From Pedobacter borealis DSM 19626 (GTDB taxonomy: Bacteria > Bacteroidota > Bacteroidia > Sphingobacteriales > Sphingobacteriaceae): DNA of 62,675 nucleotides. The stretch covers positions 1 through 62,675 of the forward strand of contig NZ_JAUG01000017.1 of NCBI RefSeq assembly GCF_000708285.2. Direction: 5' to 3'. Each line of letters opens with the position of its first letter. Within the stretch, counting starts at the first letter, position 1. The translations under genes were made by a program, and so were the position numbers. The notes below the pieces were generated by a model. That model ran no database searches and had not been told where the DNA came from. It saw only the letters and a list, made by a program, of their open reading frames with translations. Shown one piece after another: positions 51,461 through 61,616 of the stretch.

Positions 51461-52117
51461 TTATCCTACTTTAAACGCAGGGGCAACATCATCAAGACAA
51501 GTACAGGTTACTTTTAAGTCTTTAATGATTCCTGTTTTTAAACTGTAAACCCAGGCATGTACCGCTAACTCCTGGCCACTGGCCCAGGCACTTTGTACAA
51601 TTGATGTATTGGTTACATTTGCAGCGCCCTCAATGGCATTTAATTCAACTAAGCGGTCAAAACGCTGATCGGGATCTTTGGTTGTTGCCATTTCACGTTC
51701 GTGCGTACGGTATACATCGCGGATATTTCTCAACCAGTTATCAATAATTCCAACCTGTTTATTGCCTAATGCAGCTTTCACGCCACCGCAGCCATAATGA
51801 CCACAAACGATAACGTGTTTAACCTTTAATACATTAATAGAATAATCCAGCACTGAAAGTAAATTCATATCGGTATGCACCACCACATTGGCGATGTTTC
51901 TATGTACAAAAATATCGCCTGGTCTGGTGTTGGTGATCTGGTTTGCAGGTACACGGCTATCAGAGCAACCAATCCACAAGACCGGTGGGTTCTGACCTTC
52001 AGAAAGTTTATCAAAAAAGGTAGGATCATTGTCCATCGTATCTTTAACCCAGTCCTTATTGCCTTGTAACAGACTTTCGTATGTTATATCTTTCGTATCT
52101 ATTGTTTTTGCGCACAT
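51461..52117 (-). CDS. Beta-class carbonic anhydrase
   Basis: This 218-residue enzyme interconverts carbon dioxide and bicarbonate. The zinc ligands are Cys51 (GCSDSRVP), His107 and Cys110 (CGHYGCGG), with the Asp53-Arg55 dyad intact. It lacks a signal peptide and should be cytosolic. Its start lies 2 bp after the stop of the SulP transporter gene, so the two are co-transcribed. SulP-carbonic anhydrase pairs are known and suggest that the transporter moves bicarbonate. Confidence 0.96.
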   Translation of the reverse strand: MCAKTIDTKDITYESLLQGNKDWVKDTMDNDPTFFDKLSEGQNPPVLWIGCSDSRVPANQITNTRPGDIFVHRNIANVVVHTDMNLLSVLDYSINVLKVKHVIVCGHYGCGGVKAALGNKQVGIIDNWLRNIRDVYRTHEREMATTKDPDQRFDRLVELNAIEGAANVTNTSIVQSAWASGQELAVHAWVYSLKTGIIKDLKVTCTCLDDVAPAFKVG

Positions 52118-52119
52118 AT

Positions 52120-53727
52120 TTATAACTTATTAATATCTTCTTCTACTTTTATATTTAATTTTGGTACTGTATAATGTTTTTGGATGTTCTCCAACATTAC
52201 AATAATACCTTTTGTATAGGCATTATGTTTGTAATTATAAATGGTTTCCAATACATCAGGATCTATATACCTGGCATTCGAACCATCAATAATTACGTTT
52301 GTTTCTTTCGGAATATTTGTTAAAACTACTTGTATCGCTGCTTTGTTCAGAAAAGAAACTTCTTCTGCCAATTTAATTCTGATATGTTTTTTGTCGCCTT
52401 CGTTCGTAATTCTATAAAAGAACGGGTTACGCATATTGGTACGCAATAAATAGAAAATCGAAACCAACATACCAACAGCCACGCCTTTTAACAGATCGGT
52501 AAATAAAACTGCTACAACCGTAACCACAAATGGAACAAACTGGTCCCATCCTTTATGGTACATGTGCTTAAATAAACTGATGCGCGTTAATTTATAACCC
52601 GTTACCAAAAGAATGGCAGCCAAACACGACAACGGAATCATGTTAATTAAACCTGGGATAAACAGTAATGATAACAATAGCCAGCTGCCGTGAAAAATAG
52701 CCGACATTTTCGTTCTACCACCAGCATTTACATTTGCCGAACTACGAACAATTACCGATGTCATAGGTAAACCACCAACCATACCACTGGTGATGTTGCC
52801 TAAACCCTGGGCGATTAATTCTCTGTTTGTTGGCGATACACGTTTAATTGGATCTATTTTATCAACTGCCTCTATGCTTAATAAAGTTTCTAAACTTGCC
52901 ACAACAGCAATAGTTGCAGCTGTTATATAAACATTTTTATTAGCCAACTGAGAGAAATCGGGCATGGTAAACAGGCCTAAAAACTCGCCAAAACCACTTA
53001 CCACTGGAATTTTCACCATCTGATCGGCACGTAGTGGATGATCGGTACCAGCAAAAAGTATAGTTCCAAGAACACCTAAAGTTACTACCAATAATGGTGC
53101 GGGTACAACCGCTAGTTTTGGAAATTTAGGCCAAACAATCAGTATAGCTATCGATAATAAACTGATAACCACCGCAGCCAAACTAAAATGGCTTACTGCT
53201 GCTGTAATCGCAGAAAAAGTATTTTCGTGATCTTGCTGAAAGAATCCTTCGTCGCCACTGAAATTGGTATCAACACCCAATGCATGTGGCAACTGTTTTA
53301 AAATCAAAATCAATCCGATGGCTGCAAGCATCCCCTCAATTACACTCGATGGGAAGTAATTACCAATGGTTCCGGCTTTAACCAGTCCTAGAATCATCTG
53401 GAATACCCCTGCCAATACAACAGCGAGTAAAAAGGTTTGATAACTCCCCAAAGATGTTATGGCACCCAAAACAATAACGGTTAAACCCGCTGCCGGGCCA
53501 CTAACGCTCAATTGCGATCCACTGAAAGAGGCAACCACTACCCCTCCAATAATACCAGTGATTAAACCAGCAAATAACGGTGCACCTGAGGCCAGTGCAA
53601 TACCTAAACACAATGGCAAAGCCACTAAAAACACTACAATACTTGCAGGTAAATCTTTCTTTAAATTCTTTTTAAGAATATATTTCTTCACGTCCGAACC
53701 TGAAAAGGCCGGGTTAAACTTTTGCAT
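52120..53727 (-). CDS. SulP-family inorganic anion transporter
   Basis: This 535-residue inner-membrane protein has 10-12 helices (LPASIVVFLVALPLCLGIALASG near the start and the SGSQLSVSGPAAGLTV sulfate-transporter signature) and a short C-terminal STAS-like region (about 440-520, with TNVIIDGSNARYID). SulP proteins carry sulfate, bicarbonate or other anions with sodium or protons. It is the first gene of a pair with carbonic anhydrase, which favours bicarbonate as the substrate. Confidence 0.92.
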   Translation of the reverse strand: MQKFNPAFSGSDVKKYILKKNLKKDLPASIVVFLVALPLCLGIALASGAPLFAGLITGIIGGVVVASFSGSQLSVSGPAAGLTVIVLGAITSLGSYQTFLLAVVLAGVFQMILGLVKAGTIGNYFPSSVIEGMLAAIGLILILKQLPHALGVDTNFSGDEGFFQQDHENTFSAITAAVSHFSLAAVVISLLSIAILIVWPKFPKLAVVPAPLLVVTLGVLGTILFAGTDHPLRADQMVKIPVVSGFGEFLGLFTMPDFSQLANKNVYITAATIAVVASLETLLSIEAVDKIDPIKRVSPTNRELIAQGLGNITSGMVGGLPMTSVIVRSSANVNAGGRTKMSAIFHGSWLLLSLLFIPGLINMIPLSCLAAILLVTGYKLTRISLFKHMYHKGWDQFVPFVVTVVAVLFTDLLKGVAVGMLVSIFYLLRTNMRNPFFYRITNEGDKKHIRIKLAEEVSFLNKAAIQVVLTNIPKETNVIIDGSNARYIDPDVLETIYNYKHNAYTKGIIVMLENIQKHYTVPKLNIKVEEDINKL

Positions 53728-53872
53728 AACGATATAATTATCTAGTAAATTTTAACGAATAAATCGCGGAGGAATCTTAAAAGCGATCAAGGAACAAGCA
53801 TATCGTATAAATATTTAACACAACATACCCGCTCAAGTTACTGATTGCAATAAGTTACCCCAATAAAAAAGA

Positions 53873-54217
53873 CTAAATAAAGTTAGGCGGCGGTGTTGGT
53901 ACCGTAGGGTGATATGGATCTACATATCTTTTGAAATGTTCGATGAAACTGCTCTTCAGAAAGAAATGGCTTGAAGAGAATTCGTAAGAAAAGATAGGAT
54001 GATTAAGTTCAACGAATTTGAAGTCGGTAAATTTTGCAGTGTCTTTGGCGGTATCTTTTCCGCCCTCATGCTCTAACTCGATTTGCATGATTACAGCGTT
54101 CATAATTTCCTTATCAATACTCGTACAAAATACCGGCGCACCAGATATACCCATCTTCGCCATGAAGATGAACATGAATGAGGCAACGATTAAATACTTG
54201 TATTTCCTTAAAAACAT
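53873..54217 (-). CDS. Hypothetical protein with N-terminal membrane segment (114 residues)
   Basis: This 114-residue protein has a hydrophobic segment at about 8-26 (signal anchor or signal peptide) and a polar remainder with AKDTAKDTAKF and a proline-rich tail (PYHPTVPTPPPNFI). No family is recognised. It lies 145 bp upstream of the SulP gene on the same strand, with no obvious terminator between. Its reality rests on an exported-protein layout. Confidence 0.5.
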   Translation of the reverse strand: MFLRKYKYLIVASFMFIFMAKMGISGAPVFCTSIDKEIMNAVIMQIELEHEGGKDTAKDTAKFTDFKFVELNHPIFSYEFSSSHFFLKSSFIEHFKRYVDPYHPTVPTPPPNFI

Positions 54218-54758
54218 CTAAAATCCTAATGTTGTTTTAATACTAACGGCTACAAAAATAAACGGATTATTGGTTTTTCAATGCTTTAAGCTGTAAAAAA
54301 AATGTAATATAACAGAAAGGCGATTACATTCGACATAAAAAGCTGTTTCTTGCACTGATCTAGGTTAGGTAAACCCGATTATCGGGAAGAGCTTCCGATC
54401 CTTCATCGGGACTCGTACCAAAAAGCGGGACCCAACCTGCCAAAAGCCCAGAACCAACCGTTTCCTATAACCTCAGTTCGATTATTAATCTACCCTTTAA
54501 GGAATAATCTTTAGGCTTTTTTGCATTTTATCGTCACCCTGACCTGTAGCGCAGCGGAAAGCTACGCAGTAAATTTATTTCAGGGTCTTAATGGGCAGAA
54601 AGATGCTGATCCCGAACATTCGGGACAGCATGACGATCGCGACTCTAGCCAGCCATCTGCTTTACTCAACATCGCATGCTGGACCAGGATAAAATAACAC
54701 CTCGTTTACCTTGTATTACCGCTAGTAATTTTTAATTTTAAAATCTCGTAGCGTTGCA
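54218..54758. other. Intergenic stretch with repeats
   Basis: No gene is seen. The stretch holds CCCGAT..ATCGGG-type hairpins near 54373-54410, the TAACCTCAGTTCGATTATTAA motif at 54468-54488 (third copy of the recurring motif) and a long REP-like double hairpin at 54532-54638. In that element, extra arms (GTAGCGCAGCGGAAAGCTACGC and TCCCGAACATTCGGGA) are inserted into the basic design. Confidence 0.6.
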
Positions 54759-56300
54759 ATGGACAAAAAAATAGCATTACTTAAAGATAAAATCAACCAG
54801 GCAAACCTTGGCGGTGGACAGACCAGAATCGACAGTCAGCATAAAAAAGGTAAACTTACAGCCCGCGAGCGCATTCATTTTTTAATGGATGAAGGAAGTT
54901 TCGAAGAAATTGGCATGATGGTTACGCACCGAAGTACTGACTTTGGAATGGAACGCGAAAAATATCTTGGTGATGGTGTAGTAACGGGCTATGGAACAAT
55001 TAATGGTAGGTTAACTTATGTATTTTCTCAGGATTTCACCGTGTTTGGAGGTTCACTCTCCGAAACCCATGCAGAGAAAATTTGCAAGCTTATGGATATG
55101 GCCATGAAAAATGGTGCTCCACTGATCGGTTTAAATGATAGTGGCGGTGCCCGTATTCAGGAAGGGGTTGTTTCTTTGGGCGGCTATGCCGATATCTTTT
55201 ATAAAAATGTACAGGCTTCGGGTGTAATTCCGCAGCTATCGGCCATTATGGGGCCATGCGCAGGTGGAGCTGTTTATTCGCCGGCCATTACCGATTTTAT
55301 TTTAATGGTAGAAAATACTTCTTATATGTTTGTTACGGGCCCAAATGTGGTTAAAACGGTAACGCACGAAGAAGTAACCTCAGAAGAATTAGGAGGTGCC
55401 AGCACACATGCTACAAAATCGGGCGTTACCCATTTTGCCTGTGCCAACGAAATTGAGGCGATTAACCATGTAAAGAAACTACTGCGCTATATGCCGCAAA
55501 ACTGTGAGGAAATAGCCGATCATTTACCTTATGAAACAGCTGATGAAAGCCGACCAGAATTAAACACTTTTATGCCAGAAAACGCTTCACAACCTTACGA
55601 TATACGTGAAGTGATTTCTGCCGTGGCCGATATGGACAGCTTTTTAGAAGTGCATGCAGCTTATGCTGAAAATATTGTGGTAGGCTTTGCCCGCCTTGCA
55701 GGGAGAAGTATCGGTATCGTAGCCAATCAGCCCGCTTATTTGGCAGGCGTTTTAGATAGCAATTCTTCTACCAAGGCAGCACGTTTTGTCCGCTTTTGCG
55801 ATTGCTTTAATATTCCATTATTGGTATTTGAAGATGTTCCAGGATTTTTGCCGGGTACAGATCAGGAGTGGAATGGCATTATCACCAATGGTGCAAAATT
55901 ATTATACGCTTTTAGCGAGGCTACTGTACCACGTATTACTGTAATTACGAGGAAGGCTTATGGTGGCGCTTATGATGTGATGAACAGCAAACATATTGGT
56001 GCAGATATGAACTACGCCTGGCCAAGTGCAGAAATTGCTGTAATGGGTGCTAAAGGTGCTGCAGAAATTATTTTTAAAAGAGAAATTACTTCAGCAGAAA
56101 ACCCTGAAGAGAAATGGTTGGAGAAAGAAAAATTATATTCAGATATCTTCGCAAATCCTTATCGCGCGGCCGAACGCGGCTTTGTTGATGAGGTGATTGA
56201 ACCAGCCCAAACCCGTGCAAAGTTGATAAAAGCCTTTAAGATGTTGGAAAATAAGGTGGTGAATAATCCAAGAAAGAAACATGGAAATATACCTTTGTAG
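54759..56300 (+). CDS. Acyl-CoA carboxylase carboxyltransferase (beta) subunit
   Basis: This 513-residue protein belongs to the biotin-dependent carboxyltransferase family, most like propionyl-CoA/methylmalonyl-CoA subunits. It moves the carboxyl from biotin to acyl-CoA. The two crotonase-like halves show [12 protein letters not shown] and [12 protein letters not shown] in the first and [11 protein letters not shown] and [13 protein letters not shown] in the second. No biotin carboxylase or carrier subunit lies next to it. The product would enter the methylmalonyl pathway. Confidence 0.92.
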   Translation: MDKKIALLKDKINQANLGGGQTRIDSQHKKGKLTARERIHFLMDEGSFEEIGMMVTHRSTDFGMEREKYLGDGVVTGYGTINGRLTYVFSQDFTVFGGSLSETHAEKICKLMDMAMKNGAPLIGLNDSGGARIQEGVVSLGGYADIFYKNVQASGVIPQLSAIMGPCAGGAVYSPAITDFILMVENTSYMFVTGPNVVKTVTHEEVTSEELGGASTHATKSGVTHFACANEIEAINHVKKLLRYMPQNCEEIADHLPYETADESRPELNTFMPENASQPYDIREVISAVADMDSFLEVHAAYAENIVVGFARLAGRSIGIVANQPAYLAGVLDSNSSTKAARFVRFCDCFNIPLLVFEDVPGFLPGTDQEWNGIITNGAKLLYAFSEATVPRITVITRKAYGGAYDVMNSKHIGADMNYAWPSAEIAVMGAKGAAEIIFKREITSAENPEEKWLEKEKLYSDIFANPYRAAERGFVDEVIEPAQTRAKLIKAFKMLENKVVNNPRKKHGNIPL

Positions 56301-56391
56301 AATATAGTCCATAGTCATTGGTCCATAGTCTGAGAGGATATCAATCTCGGCCATCAAGACTCATGACTGAGGACTTCCGACTTAATACTAA

Positions 56392-57564
56392 ATGCAGAGT
56401 ACTCAGAAATTATCACGCGCCGATATCCTCCTCATGGCTTTTTGCACAGGCCTGATTGTTGCAAATATTTATTACTGCCAACCACTGGTGATCTTAATTG
56501 CGAAAGATTTTAACCTCACCGAAACCGATGCAGGAAAAATCACCTACCTCACGCAGATTGGCTATGCCCTGGGTCTTTTTCTTTTAGTGCCGCTGGGCGA
56601 TATGTTTGAGCGTAAAAAACAGATCCTTGTGATTACTGGCCTGGCTATTCTGGCGCTGTTGATCGCTGCTGTTTCGCATACCTTCTTTGTATTAGAAGTT
56701 GCTTCTGTCTTGATCGGAGGCTGTTCTATCGTCCCCCAATTGATTTTGCCCTTAGCGGCTAATTTAAGCACCGATGAAAATCGTGGGGCCAATATTGGGA
56801 TGATTATGAGTGGTTTGCTGGTCGGAATTTTAGCTTCGCGGGCGGTAAGTGGCAGTATTGGCTTTTGGCTAGGTTGGAGAGCCGTTTATTATATTGCAGC
56901 CGGAATTTGTGGCCTGCTTATTCTTTTAATGGCCAAGCGTTTTCCACCAAGTTATCCTGCCTTTAAAGGCACCTACAAAGAACTCATGCGTTCGATGTTC
57001 AGTTACATTAAAACCCAACCTGCCTTAAGGGAGACTTCGATTATTAACTTCCTGGCTTTCGCCATTATTAGCGCATTTTGGACTACAATGGTATTGTTTC
57101 TGGCTAACCCACCCTTTAATTTCCAAACCCTGCAGATTGGGTTATTTGGAATTGCTGGCGCAGCAGGCGCATTGGCAGCGCCATTGGTTGGAAAGTTAAG
57201 CGATGGCAACAATCCACGCAAGAACTTAATGATTGGTTTTATATTACAAATCGTTAGTATCGCCTTGTTTTATTTTACTGGCAGCCATTTATACCTGTTT
57301 GTAATTGGCATTGTACTTATAGACATCGGTCAGCAAGCTATACACGTAACCAACCAGACCCGAATTTACAACCTAATACCAGAGGCCAGAAACAGACTGA
57401 ACACCATTTTTATGTCGGTTAGTTTTATTGGTGCCAGCTGTGGCTCAGCTTTGGGTTTGTGGCTTTGGGACCAAGGTGGATGGGCATTATTCTGTTATGG
57501 AATGACAGGAATAATTGTCCTTAATATCTTAATTTATCAGTTCTACGGGAGAAAAAACAAATAA
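56392..57564 (+). CDS. MFS transporter
   Basis: This 390-residue protein has 12 predicted helices. The loop 2-3 motif GDMFERKKQ fits the MFS signature (GxxxDRxGRR), and a second such motif, GKLSDGNNPRKN, is found near residue 275. It is probably a proton-coupled exporter of small molecules; the YQCPL-like IYYCQPLVILIAKDF segment is typical of a group annotated as drug or sugar efflux. Substrate unknown. It is 91 bp downstream of the carboxylase gene. Confidence 0.9.
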   Translation: MQSTQKLSRADILLMAFCTGLIVANIYYCQPLVILIAKDFNLTETDAGKITYLTQIGYALGLFLLVPLGDMFERKKQILVITGLAILALLIAAVSHTFFVLEVASVLIGGCSIVPQLILPLAANLSTDENRGANIGMIMSGLLVGILASRAVSGSIGFWLGWRAVYYIAAGICGLLILLMAKRFPPSYPAFKGTYKELMRSMFSYIKTQPALRETSIINFLAFAIISAFWTTMVLFLANPPFNFQTLQIGLFGIAGAAGALAAPLVGKLSDGNNPRKNLMIGFILQIVSIALFYFTGSHLYLFVIGIVLIDIGQQAIHVTNQTRIYNLIPEARNRLNTIFMSVSFIGASCGSALGLWLWDQGGWALFCYGMTGIIVLNILIYQFYGRKNK

Positions 57565-57623
57565 CTAATCAATAAAAATTTAATGAAATCTAAAAACACA
57601 AGGCTTTAGCTTTTTATATAATT

Positions 57624-58031
57624 ATGGTTCAAATTGAACAAATATTCCCTTCTCTAACCTGGCGGATCAGGCATGAGGCCATGTATCCAGAATTACCATT
57701 TGATAGCGTAAAGCTTCCCGATGATTTTGAAGGCATCCATTTTGGATTATACCTCGATCATAAGTTAACTGGAGTAGTTTCTTTATTTCATGACGGGGAT
57801 GTTTATCAATTCCGTAAACTTGCCATTCTACCCGATACTCAAAAGGCAGGTTATGGCTCGCAACTAATGGCCTATATCCTTGATTTTTGTAAAATTCAAA
57901 AAGCGACAAAACTATGGTGCAACGCACGTGTAAATGCTAAGGAATTTTATTTTAAATTTGGCTTCCACGAAACCGATAAAACCTTTTTTAAAGATGGTTA
58001 CGATTTTGTAGTAATGGAAAAAGAACTTTAA
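57624..58031 (+). CDS. GNAT-family N-acetyltransferase
   Basis: This 135-residue protein has the acetyl-CoA binding signature of GNAT enzymes (RKLAILPDTQKAGYGSQLM, with the Q/RxxGxG/A-like KAGYGS). The late CNARVNAKEFYFKFGF segment matches the usual beta-5/alpha-4 region. It acetylates an amine on an unknown small molecule or protein. It follows the MFS gene by 59 bp. Confidence 0.87.
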   Translation: MVQIEQIFPSLTWRIRHEAMYPELPFDSVKLPDDFEGIHFGLYLDHKLTGVVSLFHDGDVYQFRKLAILPDTQKAGYGSQLMAYILDFCKIQKATKLWCNARVNAKEFYFKFGFHETDKTFFKDGYDFVVMEKEL

Positions 58032-58040
58032 ATTACCAAC

Positions 58041-58118
58041 CGTCATGCTGATCCTATTGCTATCGGATTTAGTTCAGCATCTCATTAATCAGATCCTGAA
58101 TCAAGTTCAGGATGACGA
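58041..58118. repeat. REP-like double hairpin, copy 4
   Basis: CGTCATGCTGA...TCAGCAT and ATCCTGAATCAAGTTCAGGAT hairpins end in GACGA, the same outward design as at 38-109. It lies between the GNAT and M42 genes. Confidence 0.65.
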
Positions 58119-58137
58119 ATAATTATAGAATAATATT

Positions 58138-59253
58138 ATGGCTAAGAAAAAAGACGACGAAAAGAAAAAACATGTTGCTGTGGTAACTAAAAAATCGCTA
58201 CAGTTTCTAGAAGAATACATCAATAATCCTGCGCCTACCGGTTACGAATGGGAAGGGCAAAAACTTTGGTTAAACTATTTAAAACCATATATCGACGAAC
58301 ACTTTATCGATAACTACGGTACCGCTGTAGGTGTTATTAACCCTAAAGCTGCTTTTAAAGTAGTTATAGAAGCACATGCCGATGAAATTTCCTGGTATGT
58401 AAATTACATCACTGCAGATGGTTTAATATATGTAATCCGCAATGGCGGTTCAGATCATCAGATTGCGCCATCAAAACGTGTGAATATTCATACCGAAAAG
58501 GGATTGGTTAAAGCAGTATTCGGTTGGCCGGCAATCCATACCCGACATGGCGAAAAAGAACAGGCACCAGAATTAAAAAATATCTTTTTAGACTGTGGCT
58601 GCACTTCAAAAGAAGAAGTAGAAAAATTGGGCATTCACGTAGGCTGTGTAATTACCTACGAAGATGAGTTTATGGTTTTGAACGACCGCTATTATGTTGG
58701 CCGTGCCTTAGACAACCGCGTTGGTGGCTTTATGATTGCCGAAGTAGCACGTTTATTAAAAGAAAACAAGAAAAAACTTCCTTTCGGCTTATACATTGTA
58801 AACTCTGTACAGGAAGAAATCGGTTTACGTGGTGCCGAGATGATTGCCCAGCGCATTAAACCCAATGTGGCCATTATTACCGATGTAACACACGATACCA
58901 CTACGCCAATGATTAACAAAAACATTCAAGGCGATTTATCAGCCGGTAAAGGCCCCGTGGTTTCGTATGCGCCAGCTGTTCAAACCAATTTAAATAAATT
59001 ATTAATTAAAACTGCTGAGAAAAACCACATTCCATTCCAACGCCAGGCATCTTCGCGTTCTACCGGAACCGATACCGATGCTTTTGCCTATTCGAATGGC
59101 GGCGTACCATCAGCATTAATTTCGCTGCCATTACGCTATATGCATACTACCGTAGAAATGGTACATAAAGAAGATGTTGATAATGTAATCAGCTTGATTT
59201 ATGAAAGCTTATTGAACATTACCGACGGTCAGGATTTCAGAGAGTTTAAATAA
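58138..59253 (+). CDS. M42-family metallopeptidase
   Basis: This 371-residue enzyme is a dinuclear zinc or cobalt aminopeptidase of the M42 (PepA-like, FrvX/endoglucanase M) group. Metal and catalytic residues sit in EAHADEISW, ALDNRVGG, SVQEEIGLRGA, ITDVTHDT and RYMHTTVEMV. It should form a cytosolic multimer that trims peptides. Its stop TAA shares its last base with the ATG of the next gene. A lysine-rich N-terminus (KKKDDEKKK) precedes the domain. Confidence 0.93.
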   Translation: MAKKKDDEKKKHVAVVTKKSLQFLEEYINNPAPTGYEWEGQKLWLNYLKPYIDEHFIDNYGTAVGVINPKAAFKVVIEAHADEISWYVNYITADGLIYVIRNGGSDHQIAPSKRVNIHTEKGLVKAVFGWPAIHTRHGEKEQAPELKNIFLDCGCTSKEEVEKLGIHVGCVITYEDEFMVLNDRYYVGRALDNRVGGFMIAEVARLLKENKKKLPFGLYIVNSVQEEIGLRGAEMIAQRIKPNVAIITDVTHDTTTPMINKNIQGDLSAGKGPVVSYAPAVQTNLNKLLIKTAEKNHIPFQRQASSRSTGTDTDAFAYSNGGVPSALISLPLRYMHTTVEMVHKEDVDNVISLIYESLLNITDGQDFREFK

Positions 59254-59519
59254 TGGAAAAAGTAAATCACCAAAAGATCATCATCAGCACTTTGCTAAAG
59301 GTTTTGCTAATGATTGTTATTATTTTCATTCTTAACTCCTGGCCAAACATTAAACAGAGTTTTAGTGGTAATGTGCCAGCATTTAGTTATTGGCTTGATC
59401 ATAGTTTCAAAATAAGTAATATCATTCTCATCTTAGGATTTGGTGGTTATTTTTACTATAAAGATTTGAGTGATCAAAAAGAACTGATAGAAAAGTCAAA
59501 AAACACCAATCAGCATTAA
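59253..59519 (+). CDS. Small membrane protein (88 residues)
   Basis: This 88-residue protein has two hydrophobic segments (about 10-30 and 50-68) and a charged tail (DLSDQKELIEKSKNTNQH). It begins on the last base of the M42 stop codon (TAATG), so it is translationally coupled. No family is recognised. A terminator follows directly. Confidence 0.7.
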   Translation: MEKVNHQKIIISTLLKVLLMIVIIFILNSWPNIKQSFSGNVPAFSYWLDHSFKISNIILILGFGGYFYYKDLSDQKELIEKSKNTNQH

Positions 59520-59527
59520 TTATTCCC

Positions 59528-59563
59528 AAATAAGTCAAGTTTTAAAGCTTGACTTATTTTTTG
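59528..59563 (+). terminator. Terminator after the M42 operon
   Basis: AATAAGTCAAG and CTTGACTTATT form an 11-bp stem followed by T residues. Confidence 0.85.
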
Positions 59564-59706
59564 CCTGCTCGGGCAACTACGCTAAACCATCCTACCTTTT
59601 GCTCCCCATTTATTTAAACCGCTGAGTACTAAGTTTATTTTTATTAATACTCAAAATTTTTTTACATTGTTTATGTAATTTCCCCAAATAGTTTATCCTT
59701 TATTTT

Positions 59707-60116
59707 ATGAGTACAAATAAGAAAAATATTGATCTATCCATTATCTGCGATGATCATTGGGATGTGGTGTTCGACCACTTAGGCCTTGGTTTTTGGGAGT
59801 TAAGCATAGCAACGGGTATACTCCGTTCAACCTGGTCATTTAAGAAAAGCCTAGGTTGCCCGCCAGATGGGGTTTTAAGTTATGAAAAGGTTTTAGGTTT
59901 AATTCTACCAGAAGACCTTGACCACGTTCAGGATGAAATTGAACTCACGGTTTCGAGAGAAAAAACCAGTTACCACACGGTACACAGAATTTGCCGGCCT
60001 GACGGAGAAATTAGATGGATTAAAGCCGACGGAATACTATCCCACAGGACGGCGAATGCTTAAAATTAATAGGAACAATTTTGGATATAACCGATTTAAA
60101 GAATAAGCCGCAATAA
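59707..60116 (+). pseudogene. PAS-domain protein broken by a frameshift near its end
   Basis: The reading frame encodes a PAS/PAC domain (GFWELSIATGILRST, then HRICRPDGEIRWIKADG) and stops at 60063 after HRTANA. In the next frame the sequence continues as DGECLKLIGTILDITDLK and stops at 60116, which is the normal end of a PAC motif. One missing G in the run at 60047-60048 would restore HRDGECLK. As a stand-alone PAS protein of about 136 residues it would be a sensor or adaptor; the decay or error leaves the last strands out. Confidence 0.8.
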
Positions 60117-60118
60117 TA

Positions 60119-60388
60119 TTAAACCTCGCTTAGTTCAATCCACACCGGACCGTGATCGCTTGTTTTTTCCCAGCCCCTCACTTGTTTATCTACTCCTGCA
60201 GATTTTAAGCGATCACTAACTTGAGGACTCAATAAAAAATGATCAATTCTTAATCCCGCATCTCTACCATATGCATTCCTGAAATAATCCCAAAAGGTAT
60301 ATATCGTTTCGGTAGGGTATAATTTTCTGATCGCATCTGTCCAGCCTTGCGCCATTAAATTTTGAAATGCCAAACGCGTTTCAGGACG
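60119..60388 (-). pseudogene. xthA: 3' fragment of exodeoxyribonuclease III
   Basis: About 90 codons encode the C-terminal third of an ExoIII/AP endonuclease (GWTDAIRKLYP, YTFWDYFRNAYGRDAGLRID, KTSDHGPVW), with the catalytic Asp-His region in place. The upstream two thirds are missing; in frame, coding sense begins at ETRLAFQ near 60388. The upstream side joins directly to the 5' part of a response regulator gene. A deletion scar is the simplest reading. Confidence 0.85.
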
Positions 60389-60500
60389 CTAAACCGTCTG
60401 ATACTTCTGCAACAACCTTGATGCCTTCGTGTTTTTCTATAAGTGCTTTAAGTGAGGTCCGGATAATATGGTGATCATCCGCAAGAATAATGTTAATCAT
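60381..60500 (-). pseudogene. 5' fragment of a NarL/LuxR-type response regulator
   Basis: The frame encodes 39 residues, INIILADDHHIIRTSLKAL and on to SDGLA, the start of a receiver domain with its acidic DDH cluster. It stops at 60381 where the sequence turns into ExoIII code. The phospho-acceptor Asp and the DNA-binding domain are missing. It lies 40 bp downstream of the PAS histidine kinase and would have been its partner. Confidence 0.82.
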
Positions 60501-60540
60501 AACTCAAATATAACTTACACTGTTTTAAAATTAAAAAAGG

Positions 60541-61616
60541 CTACTTAGGCAGCTCAATATAGAAGGTAGTTCCGGTACCAATTTTGCTTTTAAACCAGAT
60601 TTTTCCCTGGTGCAACTCAACAATTGCTTTGATTATTCCCATGCCAAATCCTCCCGATTCTTCGCCTTTCAAACCTGGTCTTAAAGTTTCGGGCAAATGA
60701 TCAAAAAGGCCGGCCTGCAACTCATCTGGAATTCCAACCCCATTATCGGCTACAGTAATTAAAACGGTACTTTCATATTCCTCGGCATGTAGAGTAATAT
60801 TCCCATAATCGGCAGTAAATTTTATTGAATTTGAGATTAGATTATTGATTACCTGCATAAATTTCATGCTATCCAGGTGCAGGTAGATCTGTTCGGCAGA
60901 ACTTGTAAATTTAATATTCTTCATTTTGCCTAGTTTCGATCGTTTGTAAAAACGAACCACATCTCTAAGTTCCCAGACCAAATCTGCCCGCTCCTTGCCG
61001 ATTTCTATTACCGATGATTTTAAGAACTCCCGGTTAATCATGCTGCATACCAAAAGCAGGTTACGCTCACACATATCCAGAATAAAAGCTAGTGAGTTTA
61101 TCATCTGCTCATCGCCTGTTTGAGCAATACCATTTTTCATAGATGAAGCAGTTAATTTCATCATGGCCAGCGGTTCTTTTAAATCGTGCGCCAATACTTC
61201 TAAGGTTATATTTTTCGGGCGTTTATTTGTTCAATATGGATTTTATTGTGGCGCATTATCGTGGTATCTTCTACTGTACCTACTAAACGCTTTACTTCCT
61301 CATCGACAACAGCAAACACAATTACCCGAACATATTTTTCTCTATCGGCAAATATTAACCGGAATTCATATTTTTTCTCCGTACCTTCTTCCAGGCATTC
61401 TTTGTAACAGGACATTACATGCGCAACATCTTCAGGATGTACCCGCGCTAAAAGTAGCTGAGGATTAGCCGCAATTTCATCAAGGCCAAGTTCCCAAATT
61501 TTACTTATCGATTTATTGAGGTATGAAAAATTTTGTGCCGTATAATCGAAAATAAAATACCCATCAACAGAGCGGTCGCCCAGGTTACAAAAAAGCTCTT
61601 TATTTAATTCGGCCAT
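60541..61616 (-). pseudogene. PAS-domain histidine kinase with a single-base frameshift
   Basis: The first frame (61616-61206) encodes a PAS/PAC sensor (about 15-125) and stops after INARKI. The second frame (from about 61215 to 60541) continues with NITLEVLAHDLKEPLA (phospho-acceptor His), NNLISNSIKF, DNGVGIP and GGFGMGI of a complete HisKA/HATPase kinase. One missing A in the run at 61211-61215 (T on the plus strand) accounts for the break. The joined protein of about 358 residues would be a soluble sensor kinase. The partner regulator next to it is truncated. Confidence 0.87.
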
